The notes beneath the pieces were generated by a model. That model searched no databases and was not told where the DNA came from. It worked only from the letters and a program-made list of their open reading frames with translations. Of a DNA stretch of 64,000 bases, positions 55,808-64,000 are shown in pieces. The position numbers were made by a program, and so were the translations under genes. The DNA is taken from positions 429,523,265-429,587,264 of the forward strand of contig NC_085138.1 of NCBI RefSeq assembly GCF_035046485.1, given 5' to 3'. Position 1 is the first letter of the stretch; every line of letters begins with the position of its first letter. Origin of the DNA: Aedes albopictus. Taxonomy: Eukaryota > Arthropoda > Insecta > Diptera > Culicidae.

Positions 55808-56226
55808 TTTGCTTTTCGTAGGATGAAAATGGGAGCCACATGCTTAACAAGGGAACCAATACCCTATGTAGTATTTAAGAATGTAAAAATTAATGTAAAA
55901 TAAATGTTAAAAAATCATTTGTTCATTTTTTACATTTATTTCGGCTCAGTCATGTCCATGTGGCAAACGAGCCTACCAAATAAACGAATGCGTTAAAAAA
56001 TTGCTTTTAAATACATCATCTTCATTTAAAGTTGTGAATCTAACGTTATGTTTCTCACGTATTTCACAAACATATAGATAGAGAAATTACTCCTTTTCCA
56101 ATAGTGAAGATGAATTGCGCGGGAGCAATGAAATACGCTTCACAGCTGCAAAACAGAGGTTTGTTTCAAAATGCAGTTACGTCATTGAGAAATGTTGGTG
56201 CCGATTTACATTTGAAAGCCAGTTCA
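55808..56226. other. No gene seen
   Basis: AT-rich spacer between two elements. Confidence 0.4.
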
Positions 56227-56376
56227 TAGAGTATGCTGACGTTTATTCACCTCTCTCTTTCAAGCTTGCAGGCGGGATAGGATTTGTTTTCATCGGGAAA
56301 CCTTTCCTGATGACAACAAATCCTATTCCTCCTGCATGTTTGAAAGAGAAAGGTGAATGAACGTCACCAAGCTCTA
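56227..56376. mobile_element. 150-bp foldback MITE, copy 2
   Basis: Same sequence class and length as 34479-34628; arms GTATGCTGACGTTTATTCAC and GCAGGCGGGATAGGATTTG. Confidence 0.85.
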
Positions 56377-56479
56377 TTCTATAATCTTTGATATTTCCCG
56401 AAGAATGGCTGATATGTACCACTCTGAATTGATCTGATAGCTCACTGAAGTATGGTCAGAAGACTAAGAACGCTGAATA

Positions 56480-57054
56480 CAGGGTGCGGCAGGAAAAAAT
56501 GCGAAAAGTTCAAGGCACTATTATACGCTAAATATGGGATATATATGACTATTTTTTCATGACAGTGTATCAGTCAATGTCTATATTCTAGCACTGAAAA
56601 ATAAAAATGAACACATTTGATGATTAACATGTGATAATGTAGGCCTAATAAGCGGATATCAATAAACTGCGCGCCCAATGGTCATTAAACAAAATGACTA
56701 TAACAGTAACAAAATTAGCTCAAATTCGATGAACCACCAGGCCACACTGATCCAGAGCCATGTAGTTTCACATACCAGTTGAAATAAGTACATATATTTG
56801 ATGATATTGTAGAGAAAATCAAAAATTTTGTTTTATCAGATGCGAAATTTAGCGACCTGTGCGATTTTCTGCGGTTTGAAAATTCTGGTTGTCTTCATCT
56901 TCAGGCGCCGCCCTGTAAAGGTTAGTGACCAAAATGGGAAATTTTTTAATTAACTTTTCAGAAAACTAACCTATTATAGATCATGGAAATTAAATGGACG
57001 AAAATGAGGTTTGAAGTTGAAAAACACTTTCGCATTTTTTCCTGCCGCATACTG
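56480..57054 (-). mobile_element. 575-bp TA-flanked MITE, CAGGGTGCGGCAGG, copy 2
   Basis: Inverted relative of 9435-10044, flanked by TA (56478-56479, 57055-57056). Confidence 0.85.
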
Positions 57055-57056
57055 TA

Positions 57057-57381
57057 CCTCGCTCTAATACTAACAATTCGCCAAGATTTCCTTAGAAGTA
57101 CTGATATTTATTCTTTTCTGGGGAATTTCTATTATGGAGAATAAGGTTTGGGGGAATTACATACAACCGTTATGTAGCATTTCGAATGAACAATTTGTTC
57201 TGTTTTTTAAGCATTCCAAATCCCATTTTATCACTGCAAAACTGCTAAAAAGTAATGTGTTGCGTAATGGAGCGGCATGGATTAGACGACTGAGGATCAC
57301 GCTCATGACTCTCTGTTTATGAAGCGAAAGTTTAGTCAGCTATACTACGGACCCCGCGACAAGGAATAGTTGATGATGATA
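57057..57381. other. No gene seen
   Basis: Short spacer with one ATG frame of 62 codons that has no recognisable domain. Confidence 0.35.
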
Positions 57382-57600
57382 AACCTGGGCGTGCTAGTGG
57401 AATACCTGTAAGTAAAAAGAAAATCGGGTTAACTACTGTTCCTTATAATTCCACTAAGAATTGACAGATACGTATTTCGACCTCAACTTTAAGGTCGTCT
57501 TCATGATCTTGTGCTTGATTCGACTCAAGTACAAGACACTGAAGACGACCTTACAGTAGAGGACTAAATACGTATCTGTCAATTCTTAGTGGAATTAATT
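57382..57600. mobile_element. Foldback element, copy 2 (right end missing)
   Basis: Left terminus AACCTGGGCGTGCTAGTGG, then AGTAAAAAGAAAATCGGGTT, and the CAAGTACAAGACACTGAAG stem. Confidence 0.7.
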
Positions 57601-60028
57601 GTTGTTGAAAAGTTTACTTCAAAAATATCCATAGAATTTTATTCAGAATTTCGGCTTTCGGTGGTTTTCTGGAATTGCATATACCTGACCCAAGACCAAA
57701 CCGTTTTATGAAGCAAATCTAAATCAATGAAATTCACACGGTCGTACCTACAGCTCACAAAGCATCCAATCAAAGCACAGTTGACTTACGGAATGTTGTA
57801 GCCGGTAGCGAAGTGAAATCATCTCGGCAGGGCTTCTATTTTTGGCACTTTTTTGCTGTAACTCAGTCAATTTTTGATCATTTGATACTATTTTCGGAAC
57901 ACGGTGAGATACTTATAGTCAATTGGTTTGGAATGGCTAATGTTATTGCGAAAAAATGCCCAAAATACCAACCACTGCCCAAGTGGCTTGGTACCCTTTG
58001 TGCATTTATAACGCATGCACGCACTGTGTCTGATTTGCTGTGTAGGTATTTAAATTTTCGCAGTCCTAATTAAATCAGCCATGAACAGGATCAACTTTGG
58101 GCTCCTGCGGATCGATCGATTTCAGCACAGCATCATCGTACGACCTACCTATTTTTGTGCGTGCTTGGGTGCATGTGTGACGAAAACTGTAGCCCCATTC
58201 ATGCATGCTTTATAATATCCACGTGCGGTGTCATTGGTTCGTTTTTAATCAAATTTAATGGGTTAATTAAAAAATTATCGCTTCTCTTTTATTTCAAGGT
58301 ACACCGGAAACTTAATTGGTATGATTACAATTTTCGCCCAAATGGACATAACCGGTCAGATAACTGATGCTCGAAAATGGTGTTAATGGGGCATTAACTG
58401 GCTGCAGTACAGGAAGGTGTTAATGAAAGATTTTCCCAAACTGAATTAATCCGATCGGGTGAGCTTATGATGCGGCGTTAGGTGAAGCTCATTTGTAGAG
58501 GGGCAACCATATGAAAGCAGTGTGTTCATTTCTACACATTTCTAAAGATTTTATGAATCATCCATGCTGTCTTGAAATAATCAACTATAAGTTCAATTTA
58601 TCAAACCTGACCAACTATTTTTTCCCCTGTCATTGGCATGTACCACATGTGCTGAAATGTTTTGTGGCTTGTATAGGGTGACAGTTTAGGAAAAAGGGAG
58701 TAGCGTAAACAAACCCAACTCCTTTTTGTTTGCAAGTTTTCAAGTATGTTTATTATTATTGTAGACTTTTTATTATGGGGAAGTTCAGCCCGTGTTCAAG
58801 TATGTTTGAGCTTTCTAAACTCAATCGAATATGTAGTTTCCTTCCGCTGAAAGCATGACATATTCAACGGATAAGAACACAACCTAGCTGTTCCACGTGA
58901 GAATGCATGCGGCTTACAGAGCGACATGAAGCTCTCCACCAAGCAAAAGCGTCCACTTGTAACGAAGCATTACAAGCAACTAGCAGCAGAAAATGTTGGC
59001 AGCATTCGAACCAGTGTTATTGTATCGTTTTAATGCGCATGTTTCACTTGGCTGGAGGGTTGCATTTGATATGGTTCATTGGAAGTTGGCAATTTCGAAG
59101 ATTGTTCATTCTGTAAAGGGGAAATAATGATTCCTTTTGAGATTATTGTTATTTTTATTATAGAGTAGGTAAAGCGGGATTACCGCAAATGTTATGTTCA
59201 TGACATGCCTGACATGTTCCAATTGCTGGGAATTGCCTATGCATCTTGAGAGACCTAGAAGAAGTTATTATTATTGACTTTTTTTATTATGGGGAAATTC
59301 AGCCCAAGGCTGGTTCATTCCCGCCCTAGAATAAATGATTGAAGAATTTTAGAAACTTTTTATATTTAATTGCTTGAAGAAATGCATATCTTGCACATCT
59401 TGGGAGTACATACTGATAAATAATTCTTTTCACCAAGATTCTTGAGAGAACTTGAAGAAGAATTTAAAAAAAAAACGGAAATACTGAATGAACCCGTAAA
59501 TAAAAATTGTCACACAAAAAATCTTTGTTCTAGGTCAGCCACTTACCTATAATTATAATAGTAATAATCAATAATTATAAGTTCAAGTAAAATGTCCCCC
59601 AAGTTGGGACCAAAAATATATAACTACCGTCTACCTCCGTTGGTTTGAGCGACACCTCATGCAAACCAACGGGGTTCATTTTTAATTTGAACTTTTAGTA
59701 ACCCTGTGGGCATCGAAAAACACACTGATAGTAACCCTTTTTGCTGTTTTGTTTTGATTCTGCGTTCCGTTTCATCCCGTTCCATGAGCAGAATGACATA
59801 TGAACCATTATTAGTTTGAACGATATGCAGATTAGCGGGGGGCAAATTAAAAAGTGTTCTGATTAGATGCGGTCAAGCAAACGAGGGAAGGCGGTAGTTG
59901 ATTTTTCCATAAAAAATTTGAAAACTTACACACTAATAACATATACAAATATGTGCTAAAAATATAAACTACGAAATCAAGCATAACGCGTGAAATGGGC
60001 CTGAGATCTTTTTATAAACATGTTTTGG
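57601..60028. other. Repeats and unique sequence, no gene confirmed
   Basis: 57813-57990 is a repeat-A relative. 58080-58460 looks unique. 58768-58800 and 59278-59325 share TTATTATGGGGAARTTCAGC, a LINE-tail-like motif also seen near 3650. 59625-59700 mirrors 18196-18260. Confidence 0.4.
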
Positions 60029-60306
60029 TCAATAAAAAGAAAATCGGGTTGAGTACTATTCCTTTAAATTCCAATAAGAATTTGCATCCTTGCATCCTTT
60101 GAAATATATGTATTTCGACCTCAACGTAAGGTCGTCTTCAGTGTCTTGTAATTGACTTGAGTCGAGTCAAGTACAAGACACTGAAGACGACCTTACGTAT
60201 TTCACGTATCTGTTAAAGGATGCAAATTCTTAGTGGAATAAAAAGAAACAGTACTTAACCCGATTTTCTTTTTACTTACAGGTGTTCCACCAACACGCCC
60301 AGGTTC
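60029..60306. mobile_element. Foldback element, copy 3 (left end missing)
   Basis: AATAAAAAGAAAATCGGGTT ... CTTTTTACTTACAGGTGTTC, CCACCAACACGCCCAGGTT; long internal stem. Confidence 0.7.
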
Positions 60307-60589
60307 ATCATCATCTATTTTTATTACAATTATTACATTATTTAGTGCATTTTCGATATTTTTATGACATAAAACTTTTTTTTATTATTATTTTGATTAT
60401 TTATATAACTTTTGTATATTCTAATAGGACTTCCACCCCAATTTCTTTATTTGTATTTTTGTTTTGTTTTATAGAATAACTTTTTGATGTGTCGTTCATA
60501 TTTGGCTATATAGTAGGGCTAGCAGACGACGTAGAATAAGTTTGGATAATGTTCAGTTTTTTTTTCTCTTCAAATAATAGACAATTTTA

Positions 60590-61140
60590 CTTAGCCGCAG
60601 AAGCGGCAGCCATTCGACCACCGACCTCGTTAACTCACAGTTTGACGACAAAATAAGCAACTGCGAACATTGACTGTCTAACCGCCAGAATTCAAGTCAC
60701 GAAAACTATTCCCACCGAAAGCAAAAGTCGTTGCACATTGCACCCGGACCGGAAGTTAACTGGCCCTGGAAGTCACCCGACGACAACACCCAGTAACTAA
60801 AACTAATACTTACTTACTAGTCTAAGATATGGTGGCGCGGGGGGTTCGGTCGGCGGTCGTCGGTGTCGAAGGCCAAAAAGACAGCTCCTTCCGAGCAAAA
60901 GTTTTCCATCACGATCATCTTTATCGGTCCCGGTGGTGAAATTTGCAGCATTATGACCGAAGCGTTTAAATGGTTTAGTGCGAAAAGTTACCCCACTCTG
61001 CTGCTTGCTCCTAGGGCAAACAATGTGATGCTGCTCTGTGCTGGCGGTTGGCTGGATGGTGTTTACTGGAAAGTGGCAGGATACACTGGTTGTTGTGGTT
61101 TTATTGATTAAAAGTGAGTAAAACCATCAGCACTCTCGGT
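60590..61140 (+). other. Unique GC-richer block, possible 5' exon
   Basis: Repeat-free and GC-richer than its surroundings. An 82-codon open stretch (60863-61111) starts only at GTG and has no ATG start. A donor-like AAAA|GTGAGT follows at 61114. Could be an untranslated first exon of a plus-strand gene beyond the window; unproven. Confidence 0.25.
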
Positions 61141-61640
61141 CATGGTTCTGGAAAGCTTTCCCTGGTAGGGAAAGGCGGGTGCCCGGCACAGAAAATCCTC
61201 CGTAACTGGCAGAGATTAGATGCATTAATATCGTAAGTAAATTTTTGGGAGGCGAAAACGTTAATGCTGTGACAATCGGGATTATGCGGTATATTGCGCG
61301 TTTTTCGTTTCAATCAAATTTTAAAATTCGTCCACCTAAAAGGTTCACCCTGTGGATTCAAACATGACGATGTTGGGGTAATCAGCCATGGATCAATGAA
61401 GGATCAAAACGCTTCCTGGCCAAGAAAATTGTATAGCATTAGTCACTTCAAACATTCCATGATCCACTAAATTTATGGCGCGAAGCAAGCCATATTTACC
61501 AACGGTAAACAAAGTGTTACATGTTACATGTTCTAAGGTCCATATATTCGAAGCGATATACACGCAGGTGTTCAGCAAAATAATTCTGAGACTGTTAAAA
61601 AGAACCAGAATAACCCAAATAACAAGGCAAACTAGATGAA
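61141..61640. other. No gene seen
   Basis: Unremarkable AT-rich sequence. Confidence 0.4.
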
Positions 61641-62028
61641 CCACAAGAACCAACTAAAAGAATCACAAAAAAACAGAAGAACCAGAAGAAGCAGAAGACT
61701 TAGATGAACTAGAAGAACTAGGAGATCCAAAAGAACCAGAAGAACCAGAAGAACCAGAAGAACCAGAAGAATCAGAAGAAGCAGAAGAACCAGAAGAACC
61801 AGAACAACCAGAACAACCAGAACAACCAGAACAACCAGAACAACCAGACCAACCAGAGCAACCAGAACAACCAGAAGAATCAGAAAAACCAGAAGAACCA
61901 GAAGAAGCAGAAGAATCAGAAGAACCAGTAGAAACAGAAGAACCAGAACAACCAGAACAACTAGAAGTATCAGATGAACCTGGAGAATCAGAAGAACCAG
62001 AAGAACCAAAAGAATCAGAAGAACAATA
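61641..62028. repeat. Minisatellite, 9-bp unit GAACCAGAA
   Basis: About 43 units with variants (GAACAACCA, TCAGAAGAA). One plus frame reads Glu/Pro/Gln repeats (EPEEPEQPEQ) for about 125 codons to TAA without an ATG; the minus frame gives Leu/Val repeats. Confidence 0.9.
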
Positions 62029-63883
62029 AGAATGTTTGTTTGGCGTGCTATACTAGTGTTTGTAACGCCGTGCATTAAGTCATTAAATACACTGGGTCAA
62101 ATATTTGACTAAATGATCTAAAGGCATGAACTAAAGAGTAAACATCTGTTTGACCCAAATGAAAATTCTTCCGAGTAATTTTCTTCAAAGATTGGAAACC
62201 TGATTTCATTGAACGAAACCTTTCACTCACGCTATAATGTTTTAACATCAATTTCCGCCGTAATCCCACTCAAACTCAAGTCCCACTGTTCACTGTGTCC
62301 CTGTATTTTGATTCATTCAACAAACTTGCCCATCATGAATTGAAATAACACGACTGACTGCCATCGTATTTCTTTGTTCAAGCATAAAATTCGCTCAACG
62401 AGCCGTGGAGAAAATCTTTTACGAAAACAAACCGGTGATTGCGGATAATTCATTGTTTCGTCAGATCAAGTTGATGGATAAACACACCAGGAGCAGTGGC
62501 TTTGGCCACGTCAGCAAGTGCTGTTACGAAGTCAAACTTTTCGCCACTGAAAAAATATTTCCATCAATTGACTTTGGAAAGTAATTTTCGATCGAATTAA
62601 TTTTGAATTTTGTTCCCACGCTTGGAGGTGTTGTTCAATCAGGTGTAGAGAAATTGTGTGCTAACCGTAGACAGCCATTTTCGTAAGAGTCAGGACAGAA
62701 ACGCAAAAATAACTCCCAAGCTAAGGAATTCCTTCATCCAAAACATATCGCCGACACATCCCACAACTGCTCAAGAAAACAGCGTTTATTAATTTGCTGA
62801 TGAACAAAACTTTTCTCGTTAGTAGCATTATAAACAAAAACGTGCACAGAATGGTACTAGCGCAGGGAACGCAATGATGATAATCCTATGGTTGCGAACA
62901 ACACACTCGTCTGCCGTGTCAGACTTGGCCGACTTGGCATGCAATGGAGGGCAGTTGTGTTGAGATTCGTACTTTTCCGGTGGATGCTTTGTTTCTGAGT
63001 GCTAAAGACGAACGTTTCCGGGGGGAAAGATCCTAACTTAATTATGAACAACAACAACACATTAACACATCATTCCATATGTGATGGACCCACGATACAG
63101 TTATAACGCTGGTTGTTACAGATTTTAACAGTTTTCTCATTGATAGCCGTTGCCAGTAGCATTGAATCAAAACGAAATTTTGAATTCAGCTCAATGGATC
63201 GATGAAAGAATACGAGTATATAGGTTCATTAAAATGCAAATCAAGAAGTGAGGAATGAGCATATTTTTAAGAATTGCAATCTACATAAAACTATTTCGCC
63301 ATCACCTTTATGACATTTGTTTGCAACTATAGCTGTTTCTGCTTCTGCTGAAAGAGAATTTCCATTTTTGTTTGCTACCTCAAAAGGGGGAGCAAGAGTC
63401 CCTCGGTTGCATTTCTTGTTAACAACTTCATTATCACTCCTTCCTTACGGCAAGCACAATACAGATATAGTCACCGAGCTAATAAAGTTTTACACTTATA
63501 TTTATTGTCTTTCAATGTACATACATGGCCATATCAAAAGCCTCTTGTCAGGTGTAAACTGGCACCTTTCAGTTGAGAAACAAACATGTTTTCGCACAAG
63601 ATCTTATTGAAATGGCTCTGTCGTGTGGATTCAACCGTTCTTCTATTAGATCCCCATGGGATGGCGTTCTTCATTTGATTTCGTGAGAGTGTCAACAAAT
63701 AAGATCAATAGTCTAATTTAAATAAGTTGTAGCAAGTCTCATTTAATGGGAACACTGATCAAAATTCTTTTACCCATTGTAGATCAACAATGACACATTT
63801 TAAAAAGTATATGTCCCAATCATTACGGGAAACGGTGCCAAGATACGGATGCATTAGAAAATCGTATAGTCGGCTTTTTCGGG
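62029..63883. other. No gene seen
   Basis: Mostly unique AT-rich sequence; short frames lack support. Confidence 0.4.
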
Positions 63884-64000
63884 CCCGTATGAAGTTGATC
63901 ACCAATATTAACTTCTTTTCCCGATCAGCCTAGATAGCTGTGTAGTGTCGGTAGCGGTTAGTTCAACTGGCTAAGAATAGCACTACGGACCGCCTGTTCC
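63884..64000 (+). repeat. Interspersed repeat R, cut by window end
   Basis: CGTATGAAGTTGATCACC to ACTACGGACCGCCTGTTCC, colinear with 34165-34925 and 42385-42592. Confidence 0.8.

Noticed and set aside
60863..61111. An 82-codon plus-strand frame with a plausible-looking start
   Set aside because: It begins at GTG, and the frame has no upstream ATG before a stop.
61632..62075. A 147-codon Leu/Val-rich minus-strand frame resembling membrane protein
   Set aside because: It is the 9-bp minisatellite read backwards.

Overview
The window is nuclear DNA from a mosquito, most likely an Aedes species. The evidence is its AT-rich, repeat-dominated makeup, a Feilai-type tRNA-derived SINE, degenerate 'gaattcct' repeat tracts, dense MITEs (short non-autonomous DNA transposons) with perfect target-site duplications (TSDs), and decayed LINE fragments. 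Only one protein gene is clear, a WRNIP1/Mgs1/RarA-type AAA+ ATPase with an N-terminal ubiquitin-binding zinc finger (20442-22282, minus, one 152-bp intron). Tail to tail with it on the plus strand lies a multi-exon, apparently non-coding snoRNA host gene (about 18760-20375). It carries one box C/D snoRNA per intron. One resembles U32 and three resemble U33, and all four are aimed at the same stretch of 18S rRNA.

Layout. 1-8750 holds interspersed repeats, a retroelement-like insert between 25-bp direct repeats (3722-5212), a unique GC-richer block with a possible minus-strand first exon (5983-6157), and a MITE inserted into an identical copy of itself (7475-7988). 8749-15687 is a Russian-doll nest: a 168-bp MITE split by a 6.8-kb element with CCCAAGTAAC ends, itself full of other elements, a duplicated 215-bp structured block and two gene-like exon fragments. 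15700-18170 has a SINE inserted in the end of a MITE, then further MITEs. 18200-22520 is the gene island. 22570-32500 is a near-continuous run of MITEs, including two identical 1046-bp elements, a 1.6-kb perfect AAAC microsatellite and a 1454-bp TA-flanked element. 33400-38450 holds palindromes, a five-level nest (36215-37564), a Jockey-type RT fragment and a tRNA-like sequence. 39690-42060 is a minus-strand LINE endonuclease domain split by a CCCAAGTAACCA element. 42380-51900 is repeats, including a 2.4-kb degenerate tract. 51900-54060 is a plus-strand LINE (RT plus RNase H) split by two MITEs. 54540-64000 is foldback and TIR (terminal inverted repeat) elements, a GC-richer block (60590-61140), a 9-bp minisatellite, and a repeat cut by the window end.

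Most open frames are short, lack ATG starts or lie in repeats, so they are not annotated as genes. Element superfamilies are named only where ends and duplications allow it. Snapshot dating from nesting and TSDs is read directly from the sequence; biological roles beyond WRNIP1 and the snoRNAs are inference.
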